A stretch of 64,000 nt of DNA from Poseidonibacter parvus. Lineage in GTDB: Bacteria > Campylobacterota > Campylobacteria > Campylobacterales > Arcobacteraceae. The translations under genes were made by a program, and so were the position numbers. How positions within the stretch are numbered: position 1 is the stretch's first letter; every line of letters begins with the position of its first letter. Of the stretch, positions 17,860-27,147 are shown in pieces. The DNA lies in the NCBI RefSeq assembly GCF_001956695.1, contig NZ_CP019070.1, forward strand, positions 2,604,001 to 2,668,000, read 5' to 3'. The notes beneath the pieces were generated by a model. That model made no database searches, was not told where the DNA came from, and worked only from the letters and a program-made list of their open reading frames with translations.

Positions 17860-18669
17860 ATGGCTTATTTAGAACCCTCAGAATTTGTTACCAAGATGGT
17901 TGATTCAGGTGAATCAAAAGTTTACATGTCTACAAAAGATACATTAATTAGAGCATATATGGCTGGTGCAGTTTTAGCATTAGCTGCAGTATTTGCAATT
18001 ACAGTTGCAATGAAATCAGGATCTCCAATTTTAGGAGCTGCTTTATTCCCTATTGGTTTTATTATGTTGTACTTAATGAAGTTTGACTTATTAACTGGTG
18101 TATTTATGTTAGTACCATTAGCATGGCTTGATAAAAGACCTGGCGTTACAACAAGTCAAGTTTTAAGAAACTGGGGATTAGTTGCACTTGGTAACTTTGG
18201 TGGTGCTTTTTCTGTTGCTGTTATGATGGCATTTATCTTTACTTATGGATTTAATACTGATGGTGGAGCAATTGCTGCAAAAGTTGCTGCTATTGGAGAA
18301 GCTAGAACATTAGGTTATGCTGCACATGGAGGAGATGGATGGTTAACTGTATTTATTAGAGCAATGTTATGTAACTGGATGGTATCTATGGGTGTTGTTG
18401 GAGCAATGGTTTCTACATCAGTTTCAGGGAAGTTTTTAGCAATGTGGATGCCAATTATGCTGTTCTTCTTTATGGGTTTTGAACACTCGATTGTAAATAT
18501 GTTTTTATTCCCATTCTCATTAATTATGGGTGGTGAATTTACTATTGCTGATTACTTATTATGGAATGAATTACCAGTTGCTTTAGGTAACTTATTTGGT
18601 GGTTTATTGTTTGTTGGTTTACCATTATATTACACACATGTTAGAACAGCTGCAAAAAGAGATATATAA
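17860..18669 (+). CDS. nirC: Formate/nitrite transporter family channel (NirC-like)
   Basis: 269 residues with six membrane segments of the FNT fold. Family motifs are present: the LxxGxxF-type segment FDLLTGVFMLVPLAWL, NWGLVALGNFGGA, CNWMVSMGV and GFEHSIVNMF. The last carries His209, the conserved pore histidine. FNT channels pass formate, nitrite or hydrosulfide as pentamers in the inner membrane. Location between nirBD and cyanase argues for nitrite uptake, though FocA-like formate transport cannot be excluded. A rho-independent terminator follows, so expression is partly separate from cyanase. Confidence 0.88.
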   Translation: MAYLEPSEFVTKMVDSGESKVYMSTKDTLIRAYMAGAVLALAAVFAITVAMKSGSPILGAALFPIGFIMLYLMKFDLLTGVFMLVPLAWLDKRPGVTTSQVLRNWGLVALGNFGGAFSVAVMMAFIFTYGFNTDGGAIAAKVAAIGEARTLGYAAHGGDGWLTVFIRAMLCNWMVSMGVVGAMVSTSVSGKFLAMWMPIMLFFFMGFEHSIVNMFLFPFSLIMGGEFTIADYLLWNELPVALGNLFGGLLFVGLPLYYTHVRTAAKRDI

Positions 18670-18677
18670 AAAATAAG

Positions 18678-18706
18678 ACTATAGGAATAATTCCTATAGT
18701 TTTTTT
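18678..18706 (+). terminator. Rho-independent terminator after nirC
   Basis: Perfect 10-base arms ACTATAGGAA (18678-18687) and TTCCTATAGT (18691-18700) enclose a three-base loop and run directly into eight T. This is the clearest terminator in the window. It sits between nirC and cynS, so cynS needs readthrough or its own promoter. Confidence 0.85.
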
Positions 18707-18724
18707 AATTAAAAGGAATCAAAG

Positions 18725-19165
18725 ATGACTAAAATAGAAATGACAGAAGAAATTATCATTGCTAAAAAAGAGTTAGGTTTATCATGGGAAGATATAGCTT
18801 CAAAAGTAGATATTTCACCAGTGTTTTTAACATCTGCTTGTTTAGGAATGAATAGTTTACTAAAAGACCAAGCAAAAAAAGTTTGTAAAGTTTTAAAATT
18901 AGGAAAAGAAGTTGCGATAACTTTACAAGAGTTTCCACATAAAAATTGGGAAAAAACAATTCCTACAGATCCTGTTGTTTATAGATTTTATGAAATTGTA
19001 GGCGTTTATGGCGATACAATTAAAGAACTTATTGGTGAAAAATTTGGTGATGGAATTATGAGTGCTATTGATTTTTCAATGGACATAGACAAAGAAGAAA
19101 ATCCAAAAGGAGATAGGGTTGTAATTACAATGAATGGTAAATTCTTACCATATAAATCTTGGTAA
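18725..19165 (+). CDS. cynS: Cyanate hydratase (cyanase)
   Basis: 146 residues, slightly shorter than the 156 of Escherichia coli. The N-terminal helical domain resembles a helix-turn-helix (LSWEDIASKVDISPVFLTSACLG is the family signature region). The C-terminal dimer domain holds the catalytic triad Arg87, Glu90 and Ser113, in YRFYEIVGVYG and GIMSAIDF. These match Arg96, Glu99 and Ser122 of the E. coli enzyme with a constant offset of nine. It converts cyanate and bicarbonate to ammonia and carbon dioxide, giving usable nitrogen and detoxifying cyanate. Ribosome site AAGGAATC precedes the ATG. No cynT carbonic anhydrase or cynR is seen. Confidence 0.96.
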   Translation: MTKIEMTEEIIIAKKELGLSWEDIASKVDISPVFLTSACLGMNSLLKDQAKKVCKVLKLGKEVAITLQEFPHKNWEKTIPTDPVVYRFYEIVGVYGDTIKELIGEKFGDGIMSAIDFSMDIDKEENPKGDRVVITMNGKFLPYKSW

Positions 19166-19181
19166 TTAGATACAATTAAAA

Positions 19182-20894
19182 ATGCCAAATAAACTAGAAA
19201 TACAATTAGGACAATATTCTAATAAAGGACGTAAAGAAATCAATCAAGATTTCCACGATACTAGAATCCCTACACAGCCACAACTAACAAATAAAGGTAT
19301 TGCAATTGCAATTGCTGATGGTATTAGTAGTAGTGAAGTAAGTGGCGAAGCTAGTAAAGTATCTGTTACTTCTTTCTTAGAAGATTATTATTGTACTAGT
19401 GAATCATGGAGTGTTAAAAAATCTGCTTCTAGTGTTTTAAAAGCAACTAACTCATGGCTTCACTCAAAAAACTGGAAAAACAAATATCACCTTGATAAAG
19501 ATAGAGGCTATGTTTGTACTTTTACTTCATTAATTTTAAAATCAAATACTGCACATATACTTCATATTGGGGATGCTAGAGTTTACAGATTAAGAGATTC
19601 CAAACTTGAAGTATTAACAAAAGATCATAGAGTTTGGGTTAGTGATGATAAAAGCTATCTCTCAAGAGCTATGGGAATTGATTCTATTTTAACACCTGAT
19701 TATGAAAATTGTGAAATACAAAAAGATGATATCTTTTTACTTATGACAGATGGAGTTTATGAGTTTTTAAAAGAAGATTTTATTATAGAAACCTTGCAAA
19801 AACAAATTGATGATTACAATATAACAGCAAAGTATTTAATTGATAAAGCTTATGAAAATGGCAGTGATGATAATTTAACAATTCAAATAGCAAAAATAGA
19901 AAACGTACCAAATAAAAATATTGATGAAATTCATAAGCAATTAACAAGTAGACCAATTCCTAATGTACTTGAAGCTAGAATGATTTTTGATGATTATGAG
20001 ATATTAAGAGAGTTAAGTCATACAAGCAGAAGCCATGTTTATCTAGCATTAGATAAGCTAAGTGATGAAAAGGTTGTGATAAAAGCTCCCTCAATTGATT
20101 TAAAAGATGATAAAGCATACTTAGAACGATTCTTAATGGAAGAATGGATTTCAAAACGAATAAATCATGAAAACGTATCAAAATCCTATTTGCAGAATAG
20201 AAAAAGAAACTATTTATACAATGTTAGTGAATATATTAAAGGTGAGACTTTAACACAATGGCTAATTGATAATCCAAATGAAAAGTTTGAAGTAAAAAGA
20301 GATATTATCAAGCAAATAGCAAAAGGTTTATACGCTTTTCATAAACAAGAAATGGTGCATCAAGATTTAAGAACTGAAAATATTATGATTGATTATCAAG
20401 GAACAGTTAAAATAATAGACTTTGGAGCTACAAAAGTTAAAGGTATATTAGAAAATAACACTACTCTTGAACAAGAGAATCTACTCGGTACTGCTTTATA
20501 TTCTGCTCCTGAATATTTTATTGGAAAACAAGGTACTTCAAAATCTGATATTTTTTCTCTTGGAGTAATTACATATGAAATGCTTAGTGGAAAATTTCCT
20601 TATGGAACAAGTGTAGCAAGATGTGTTAGTAAGGCTGCTCAAAATAGATTAAAATATGAAAGTTTATATCCTAAAGTTCCTATTTGGGTAGATGAAGCTT
20701 TAAAAAAAGCATTACAAGTAAACCCAGAAAAAAGATACGATGAGGTTTTAGAATTTATTTATGATTTAGAAAATCCAAATAAAAAGTTTCTAAGCAAAAA
20801 ACCTAGTGCTTTAATTGAAAGAAATCCACTTTTATTTTGGCAAAGTTCTACAATAATTCTTTTATGTATTGTAGTTTTTTTACTACTTAAATAA
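19182..20894 (+). CDS. Bifunctional PP2C phosphatase-Ser/Thr protein kinase
   Basis: 570 residues. Residues about 1-240 form a PP2C-type phosphatase with metal-binding acidic motifs (AIADGISS, ILHIGDARVYRL, LLMTDGVYEF, GSDDNLTIQ). Residues about 270-530 form a Hanks-type kinase with Lys in VVIKAPS, catalytic loop HQDLRTEN, DFGATK and SAPEYF. The glycine-rich loop is degenerate (RELSHTSRSHVYLAL), so activity needs testing. A C-terminal membrane helix (about 548-569) anchors it with the enzyme domains in the cytoplasm. The same fusion lies beside nirB/nirD and nitrate transport genes in Pseudomonas (PA1782 region), supporting a role in nitrogen assimilation. It follows cynS by 16 bases, so probably the same transcript. 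Confidence 0.9.
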   Translation: MPNKLEIQLGQYSNKGRKEINQDFHDTRIPTQPQLTNKGIAIAIADGISSSEVSGEASKVSVTSFLEDYYCTSESWSVKKSASSVLKATNSWLHSKNWKNKYHLDKDRGYVCTFTSLILKSNTAHILHIGDARVYRLRDSKLEVLTKDHRVWVSDDKSYLSRAMGIDSILTPDYENCEIQKDDIFLLMTDGVYEFLKEDFIIETLQKQIDDYNITAKYLIDKAYENGSDDNLTIQIAKIENVPNKNIDEIHKQLTSRPIPNVLEARMIFDDYEILRELSHTSRSHVYLALDKLSDEKVVIKAPSIDLKDDKAYLERFLMEEWISKRINHENVSKSYLQNRKRNYLYNVSEYIKGETLTQWLIDNPNEKFEVKRDIIKQIAKGLYAFHKQEMVHQDLRTENIMIDYQGTVKIIDFGATKVKGILENNTTLEQENLLGTALYSAPEYFIGKQGTSKSDIFSLGVITYEMLSGKFPYGTSVARCVSKAAQNRLKYESLYPKVPIWVDEALKKALQVNPEKRYDEVLEFIYDLENPNKKFLSKKPSALIERNPLLFWQSSTIILLCIVVFLLLK

Positions 20895-20923
20895 TATACA
20901 CAAAAGAATAAACTGTATATTAT
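20891..20923 (+). repeat. Hairpin after the PP2C/kinase gene
   Basis: Perfect arms ATAATATACA (20891-20900) and TGTATATTAT (20914-20923) with a 13-base loop lie at the stop codon of the PP2C/kinase gene. No T-run follows, so it may be a weak terminator or RNA-processing element. Confidence 0.35.
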
Positions 20924-20991
20924 ATATTCAAATAAAGTATGATTTATATCCATAATAACTGTATAATAATAAAAAATCATATGGAAAAAGA

Positions 20992-21855
20992 ATGAAAGAA
21001 TTTATAGAAACCTATAATCAACACAAAGATGAAATAGAATTCTTTGTACAAGAAAGTGTTAAAAATCTTGGTGATTTAATGCCTCTTAAAAAAAACAATT
21101 TTTTAAAGTTATTTAATTTATTTCCATCACTAGAATTAATATATTTTACAAATAAAACAACAAAGATTCAGCTTGAAGGAAATTATTATCGAAATAGAAT
21201 TGATTTAGAAGCAAAAGGCAAAAATAGATCTTATGTGATATCAAAGCTTGAATTTAAAGAAGATAATATTGCTTTTTCAAAACCATATATTAGTTCAGCT
21301 ACAAGAAATACTTGTATTACGGTTACTGTAAAAGAAGATGATCAAATTATATTTCTAGACCTTCGTCTTGATATTTTATTAGAAAAATTAAATTTAATTG
21401 AACTAAATAAGCCTTTTCATAAATTAACAAAAGCCTTTTATATTCTTGCAGGTTTTTCAATGATTACTTTATCAATAATGACAATTGCATATTCATTATA
21501 TGAATTTGTTTATTATATATTTATTGAAACAACACTAAATCTAGAAATGATATTTAAACCTATAATTGCGCTGACCTTAAGTATTGCAATATTTGACTTG
21601 GCAAAAACAATATTAGAGCAAGAAGTATTCTTTAAGTCCTACTCTAAAAACTCTAAGGTTGAAACTAAAATATTAACTAAGTTTTTAAGTACTATTATTA
21701 TTGCTTTATCTATTGAAGCACTTATTGTTGTGTTTAAAATAGCACTTAATGATTATGAAAAGATGATAAATGCCTTTTATTTAATAGCAGGTATTTCAAT
21801 AATTTTATTATCACTCACTGCATTTATTCATTACTCTAATAAAAAGCATAAATAA
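20992..21855 (+). CDS. Membrane protein with cytoplasmic Cache/PDC-like N-terminal domain
   Basis: 287 residues. The first 135 resemble a single Cache (PDC) sensor module: ELIYFTN early, then FSKPYISSATRNTCITVTV, the typical strand-and-ligand segment. Four hydrophobic helices follow at about 147-170, 183-203, 225-250 and 262-282. No signal or helix precedes the Cache part, so it should be cytoplasmic, unusual for this normally periplasmic fold. No effector domain is attached. It follows the PP2C/kinase gene by 97 bases, including a hairpin, and is convergent with the next kinase (8 bases). I do not recognise a characterised homologue. Confidence 0.7.
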   Translation: MKEFIETYNQHKDEIEFFVQESVKNLGDLMPLKKNNFLKLFNLFPSLELIYFTNKTTKIQLEGNYYRNRIDLEAKGKNRSYVISKLEFKEDNIAFSKPYISSATRNTCITVTVKEDDQIIFLDLRLDILLEKLNLIELNKPFHKLTKAFYILAGFSMITLSIMTIAYSLYEFVYYIFIETTLNLEMIFKPIIALTLSIAIFDLAKTILEQEVFFKSYSKNSKVETKILTKFLSTIIIALSIEALIVVFKIALNDYEKMINAFYLIAGISIILLSLTAFIHYSNKKHK

Positions 21856-21863
21856 AAACAAGC

Positions 21864-23663
21864 CTAGTTTTCATCTCTTAAGGGTATTGAGATGATGAAC
21901 TGGGCACCCTTATAAGTTTTATTATCAAAAATACTCTCTTTGTTAGAAACTTGTATATCTGCATTTAAATGCTTCTGTACAATTTCTTTACTCATATATA
22001 AGCCAATTCCTGTACCTTGACTTTGATGTTTTGTTGTAAAATATGGTTCAAATATTCTATCTATAATATTTTCAGAAATTCCTCCTGCACTATCGCTTAC
22101 TTCGAAAATTATTTCATTTTTGATTTTTGATATATTAATAGAAATATATCTAGCATTAAGGTCTTCAATTTTTACTAATTCATCTTTTGCATTATTTAGA
22201 ATATTTATTAATACTTGAATTAATTCATTTTCATAAGTAGTTATTTCAATTTCTTCTATTTCTTCAATAATCTTAATATTTTTACTTTTAAACTCTGCAC
22301 TTAAAAGTTTAAATACCTTTTCTAATAAATCATTTGTAAGAGTTTTACTTTTATCTTTATTTGGGGTAAAGAAATATCTAAAATCATCAATAGTGTTTGA
22401 TAAGTGATTAGCTGAATTAATAATTAAATCAAAAGATTCTGTATAATCTTTATCTTCTAAAATACCTAACTCTTTTCTTAGTTTTAAAGCTGATACTGCA
22501 GTAGTTATTAAAGAAAGAGGTTGTCTCCATTGATGAGCAATATTTCCTATCATCTCACCCATTGCAGCCATCTTACTTTGCTGGAATAAAACTTTATTCT
22601 TTTTGTAATTTTTTCTAACTTCTTCATCAACAGTTTGTTTTAAAGAGTTGTTTAAATTACGTAATTCTTCTTGGTTTTCATTTAATTTGTCATAAAGACT
22701 TCTTAATTCTTTTGAATATAAATAGTAGCTAATAATAAAAAGTACTAATCCTAACAATAATAAAAATAGTCCTAAATACAAAAATACACTTTGCTTATAC
22801 TCTTTAATATCTTTTGTATCAATTTTATTTATATCTTTAAAAGATAAGAAGCTTGCAAGTTTTTCACCATTATAAAATATTGGTGTATTAATTATTAAAT
22901 AAGTATCTTCAACTAAGTAGTCCTCTTTATTTATAAATTTATCAATATCTTTATTTTTTAAGTATTCTGTTATTTTTTTATCAACAGAGAGATTAGCTAT
23001 ATAATGATTTTGGATAAATATATTTGTAAATGCATTTTCTCTTAATTGCTTAGTAAATTTTTCTTCCACTATAATAACAGGTTCAATAGCATCACTATTT
23101 CTTAAACCTCTTGTAATTGAATTAAAATGTGTTATTGATTCAATGATTCCAATAAATTTATTATTCTCAAAAATAGGAACCATTGCTTTAAAAGCTATAT
23201 CATACTTACCTACACTAATAGTGCTTTTGATTTTTGGTTCATTTATCATTGAAAGAATATCTTTTCTAATTTTATATACTTCATCATTTTTCTTTTTTGA
23301 CCAAGTACGATATAAACTCACTCCCTTTGCATCAAGTACTTGAAACCATACATTTTTAAATGCCGTTTCCTTTCTTAAAAGGTAAGATAAATTATTTAGT
23401 TGTTTTCCATCTTTTTGGTATTTTATTATATTTAACACATCTTTATTTAAAGATAATGGAATAGTTAAAGCTAAAGTGGCATTCTTCTTTTTTTCTATTG
23501 TTGATTTTATTTTATCTTGTATACTCTTTGAAATAAGTGCATATTTCTTCGATTGTAGTTTATATTCTTTTTTTGAAAGATAATTGCTAGTTATTAAAAT
23601 AGCTATTATAGAAACAATTATAAAAACAATTATTGTTATGATTTTATATAAATTTATTTTCAT
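21864..23663 (-). CDS. Sensor histidine kinase with large periplasmic Cache-type domain
   Basis: 599 residues from the ATG at 23661-23663. A longer version would start at TTG 23696 and add 11 residues before the first helix. Membrane helices at about 9-27 and 293-316 enclose a periplasmic domain of about 265 residues with Cache-like features (WFQVLDAKGVSLYRTW, AFKAMVPIFENNKFIGIIE). The kinase core has His377 in GNIAHQWRQP, N box LNNAKDEL, DSAGG and GTGIGLYMSK. No response regulator adjoins it. Its nearest neighbours are the Cache-like membrane protein (convergent) and the AAA/Fis-glnD pair (divergent). The ligand is unknown; the domain type suggests a small carboxylate, amine or amino acid. 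Confidence 0.88.
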   Translation of the reverse strand: MKINLYKIITIIVFIIVSIIAILITSNYLSKKEYKLQSKKYALISKSIQDKIKSTIEKKKNATLALTIPLSLNKDVLNIIKYQKDGKQLNNLSYLLRKETAFKNVWFQVLDAKGVSLYRTWSKKKNDEVYKIRKDILSMINEPKIKSTISVGKYDIAFKAMVPIFENNKFIGIIESITHFNSITRGLRNSDAIEPVIIVEEKFTKQLRENAFTNIFIQNHYIANLSVDKKITEYLKNKDIDKFINKEDYLVEDTYLIINTPIFYNGEKLASFLSFKDINKIDTKDIKEYKQSVFLYLGLFLLLLGLVLFIISYYLYSKELRSLYDKLNENQEELRNLNNSLKQTVDEEVRKNYKKNKVLFQQSKMAAMGEMIGNIAHQWRQPLSLITTAVSALKLRKELGILEDKDYTESFDLIINSANHLSNTIDDFRYFFTPNKDKSKTLTNDLLEKVFKLLSAEFKSKNIKIIEEIEEIEITTYENELIQVLINILNNAKDELVKIEDLNARYISINISKIKNEIIFEVSDSAGGISENIIDRIFEPYFTTKHQSQGTGIGLYMSKEIVQKHLNADIQVSNKESIFDNKTYKGAQFIISIPLRDEN

Positions 23664-23836
23664 AATATAATTATTACATAATAGTAATAAAAGCAATAAT
23701 AATTTTTATAATATATAATAATCAAATGGTTATTTTATAAACAGTTTGTAAAAATAGTTCATAAAAATATACTGTATACTAAATTATTATTGTTAATTTC
23801 TGTATAATTAATTTATACAAAAAAAGGTTAGAAAAT

Positions 23837-24589
23837 ATGCAAGACTTTATCGCACAGGATGAGATTTCAAAAGAGATATTAAACTCAGCAAAACTATTAC
23901 AAGCTGTTAATGTACATGCCCTAATATTAGGAGGTGCAGGTGTTGGTAAAAAATCACTTGCTCAATATATACTGCCAAATTCTAATATTTATAATTCAAA
24001 GTCATTACAACAAGATATCCAAGATGAAGTAATAAATCTACAAAATGATGCAATAATTATTGATAAAATTGATGAACTTACGAATATTGACCTTTTCTTA
24101 AAATGGATAAATACAAATGATATTAGAATTATTGCAATATCGGAAAATAATATGTTAAACCAAAAGTTAAAAGATATATTTTCAATTAATCTTGAAGTAC
24201 CAAGTTTACATAAAAGAGAGTTAGATACTAAAGCATTAATTCATAAGTTTTCACTTGAAGCTTCAAGAACTTTAGATATGGAAATGATCTCTTCATCTAA
24301 ATTAATTACAAATATTACAAATAACACTCACTCATTAAGAAAATCTATTTATTTTTCTTATCTTTTTGAAACAATTGGTGAAGAAGAGATATTAATGTTT
24401 TTAGAAAAATATCTAGGTGAGAATCTAGGTGAAGATAATGCATACAAAAACCTTTTATATCTATTTGAAGTTCCTTTAATAAAAGCATCAACAAAAAAAT
24501 ACAAATCTCAGGTTCAAGTTTCTAAACATTTAGGCTTAAATAGGATAACATTAAGAAAAAAATTGGAAACGCATAAAGAATTACTATGA
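23837..24589 (+). CDS. Short AAA-type ATPase with Fis-like HTH (NtrC-family remnant)
   Basis: 250 residues. Walker A is LGGAGVGKKS (31-40) and Walker B is IIIDKIDE (73-80). The C-terminal 30 residues form a Fis-type helix-turn-helix (QVSKHLGLNRITLRKKL). It lacks a receiver or sensor domain, and the GAFTGA loop that contacts sigma-54 is absent. It should therefore not be a classical sigma-54 activator and may act as an antagonist, a DNA-binding ATPase or a decayed NtrC. It overlaps glnD by four bases (ATGA), so both are translated together, which links it to nitrogen control. Confidence 0.75.
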   Translation: MQDFIAQDEISKEILNSAKLLQAVNVHALILGGAGVGKKSLAQYILPNSNIYNSKSLQQDIQDEVINLQNDAIIIDKIDELTNIDLFLKWINTNDIRIIAISENNMLNQKLKDIFSINLEVPSLHKRELDTKALIHKFSLEASRTLDMEMISSSKLITNITNNTHSLRKSIYFSYLFETIGEEEILMFLEKYLGENLGEDNAYKNLLYLFEVPLIKASTKKYKSQVQVSKHLGLNRITLRKKLETHKELL

Positions 24590-27126
24590 ATGATTTAAAT
24601 ATACAAATTGAAGAACTTATCTCACAAAATGCAAATGATTTTGAGATATCAAAAGTTTTTAAAAACTATTTTAAAAACTATGTTGCATCTATTGATACTA
24701 CACTTGAAACTACGGGTGGAAAAGACTTTTTTATAAAACATACAAAACATACTGATAAATTCCTAATTTTACTTTATAAATATATTTTACGTAAAAACTT
24801 TGGTTCATATCAACCAATGAGCTCTTCAGTTCCTATTAGTCTTGTGGCACTTGGTTCTTACGGAAGACAGCAGCTTTGTATCTATTCTGATATTGACATT
24901 ATGATTCTATATGAGGATATAAAAGGTTATAACTTAAAAGAAATTATGGAAGAGTTTATTACTCTTGCATGGGATTGTGGTTTAAAATTAGGTTCTAGGG
25001 TTCATGAGTTAAAAGAAGTAGCACTTAGTGTTGCTGAAGATATAACTATTAAAAGTTCAATTTTAGAATCAAGACTTATTTTTGGTTCTAAATATCTTTG
25101 GTATGGTTATGAAAATGTATTACATCTTATTAGAAAAACAAATCAAAAAGAGTTTGTATTAGATAAGCTTGAAGAACATAAACAAAGATTATTAAAGTAT
25201 CCACTGAAAATGGAACCTAATATTAAAGATGGTTATGGTGGTATTAGAGAATCAAATATGATGTATTGGATGGCAAATATTTTATATGGAACATCAGATA
25301 CGAAAAGTTTGATAGGTAGCGAATTTACAGAAGAAGAGTATAGAAAATATAGACAATCTTTAGAATATATTTTCCAAGTAAGAAATGCCTTACATAATAT
25401 TGCAAGAAAAAAACAAGACCAAGTAACTTTTGATATCTTGCCTGATTTAAGTACAAAACTAGGTTTCAAAAATACACCACGGCATACAAAAGATAGACAA
25501 TGTATGGCAAAACTTTTAACATGTTTACATATTATTCATAGTTTTACAGCAACAATGGTTAAAAAATTTACAAGAAAAGTTATATTTAAAAAAGAAAATA
25601 TCACTTTATTAAAAGAACATCGATATAAAAAGAATCTTTATATTGTAGACAATACTTTATATACATCTTTTAATGCAAAACCAAAGAGTTTAAATAACTT
25701 AGTAAAAGAGCTTATTGACTTACCTTCAAGTGTAAAAAGATTTGATAGGTCATATATTTACTATGCAAGTAAAGCTAAGCGTCCTACTACGCAATCAAAA
25801 GAGTTAAAAAAGAATATTAAATCAATGCTCTTTAAAAAGTCTTTATATCCTATTATTAAACTAATTTACAATGCAGGATTATTTCAAGCTATTTTACCAA
25901 ATACAAAAAAGATTATTGATCAACCACAATTTGATGGATATCATCAACATCCTGTTGACGTACATTCTATTAAAACATTAAAATTTGCAGAACACATTAA
26001 AGATCCTTATATTCAAGAAATTTTTAATTCCTTAACAAAACAGCAACAAAGTATTACAAAACTTGTTGCACTTTTTCATGATGCAGGAAAAGGAAGACCA
26101 ACAGATCATCACATTGTTGGTGAAAAAATCTTTAAAGATATGGGTGTCTCTTTAAATTTTGATGAAGAGCATACTAAAATTGGAGCAAGACTTGTAAGAT
26201 ATCATAATATGATGTCTTACATAGCAACTCATGAAGATATTTATTCTGAAAAAACTATACTTAATTTTACAGGATTAGTAAAAAGTGAACTTGCATTAAG
26301 AATGTTATATGTAGTTACATACTGTGATATTTCAGCAGTTGGAACAAATATTTATAATGCATCTATGGCTTCACTTTTAAAACAATTATATACACAATCT
26401 CTTCCGGCTTTTGAGAATGAAGCATTACTAAATGAAAGTGCAAGAAGAGTTGCAAAGCAAAACACAATTAAAAACCTAAAAAGATATAAAGAATTACCAA
26501 ACTTGGTTAAAAAGAAAATAATGTATATTTCTTCAAATCAAATGTTCTTAATTCTAAAAGCTGAAGATATTTTAGATATTGCAATAAAAGCAAAAGATGT
26601 AGAAAACTATATTTATAAAATAATGAATGAAAGACATTTAACAATTAGAATAATAAGAAAAGCTCCACTTAACCTTGGATACTTATTAGGAAAATTAGAG
26701 TTTTTAAATATTGCATCTATGAATATATATAAACTTTATGATGATAAAAAAGCTTTTTATATATCATTTACTGAAAAAGTTGATGATGAAGATTTACCTT
26801 TTATTGAAGAAGTTATTAAAAGTTCATTTGATATGTCAAAAACTACAAGATTAATGGCGCCAATTATTAAAAAAGAGAACATTAAAGTTAATTGTAATCA
26901 TACTGCTTATTTAGCAGCAATGAGTATAGTTGCAAAAGATCAAAAAGGTTTATTTGCTTACATTGCAAAAATCTTTGATGATTTTAATATTGAAATTGAG
27001 AGTGCTAAATTAAATACAATTAGAGGCTATGCAAAAGATTTATTCTTAATCGAAAAAAATGGAAACTTTTGCACAAAGCAAAATGAAATTATTGATTTAA
27101 TGAGTATTGAAAATAAAGCAGATTAA
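24586..27126 (+). CDS. glnD: [Protein-PII] uridylyltransferase / uridylyl-removing enzyme
   Basis: 846 residues, standard size. The nucleotidyltransferase motif GSYGR (90-94) followed by SDIDIMILYE (Asp102, Asp104) binds metal and UTP. A GlnE/GlnD helical region follows. The HD hydrolase domain has HPVDVHSIKTLKF and His498-Asp499 in ALFHDAGKG. ACT-type glutamine-sensing repeats occupy about 700-840 (YLLGKLEFLNIASMNIYKLYD, AIVAKDQKGLFAYIAKIF-like). It adds or removes UMP on PII proteins according to glutamine level. PII itself is not in the window. It is coupled to the preceding AAA/Fis gene. Its stop codon is part of a perfect 26-base palindrome. Confidence 0.93.
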   Translation: MNDLNIQIEELISQNANDFEISKVFKNYFKNYVASIDTTLETTGGKDFFIKHTKHTDKFLILLYKYILRKNFGSYQPMSSSVPISLVALGSYGRQQLCIYSDIDIMILYEDIKGYNLKEIMEEFITLAWDCGLKLGSRVHELKEVALSVAEDITIKSSILESRLIFGSKYLWYGYENVLHLIRKTNQKEFVLDKLEEHKQRLLKYPLKMEPNIKDGYGGIRESNMMYWMANILYGTSDTKSLIGSEFTEEEYRKYRQSLEYIFQVRNALHNIARKKQDQVTFDILPDLSTKLGFKNTPRHTKDRQCMAKLLTCLHIIHSFTATMVKKFTRKVIFKKENITLLKEHRYKKNLYIVDNTLYTSFNAKPKSLNNLVKELIDLPSSVKRFDRSYIYYASKAKRPTTQSKELKKNIKSMLFKKSLYPIIKLIYNAGLFQAILPNTKKIIDQPQFDGYHQHPVDVHSIKTLKFAEHIKDPYIQEIFNSLTKQQQSITKLVALFHDAGKGRPTDHHIVGEKIFKDMGVSLNFDEEHTKIGARLVRYHNMMSYIATHEDIYSEKTILNFTGLVKSELALRMLYVVTYCDISAVGTNIYNASMASLLKQLYTQSLPAFENEALLNESARRVAKQNTIKNLKRYKELPNLVKKKIMYISSNQMFLILKAEDILDIAIKAKDVENYIYKIMNERHLTIRIIRKAPLNLGYLLGKLEFLNIASMNIYKLYDDKKAFYISFTEKVDDEDLPFIEEVIKSSFDMSKTTRLMAPIIKKENIKVNCNHTAYLAAMSIVAKDQKGLFAYIAKIFDDFNIEIESAKLNTIRGYAKDLFLIEKNGNFCTKQNEIIDLMSIENKAD

Positions 27127-27137
27127 TCTGCTTTATT
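27112..27137. terminator. Bidirectional terminator between glnD and aas
   Basis: A perfect palindrome of 26 bases includes the glnD stop codon (AATAAAGCAGAT and its complement around TA). It lies 10 bases from the convergent aas stop. On the minus strand it leads into a T-rich stretch (TTTATTTTC). The position and symmetry fit a shared terminator; the T-runs are imperfect. Confidence 0.55.
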
Positions 27138-27147
27138 TGAACTCTTA

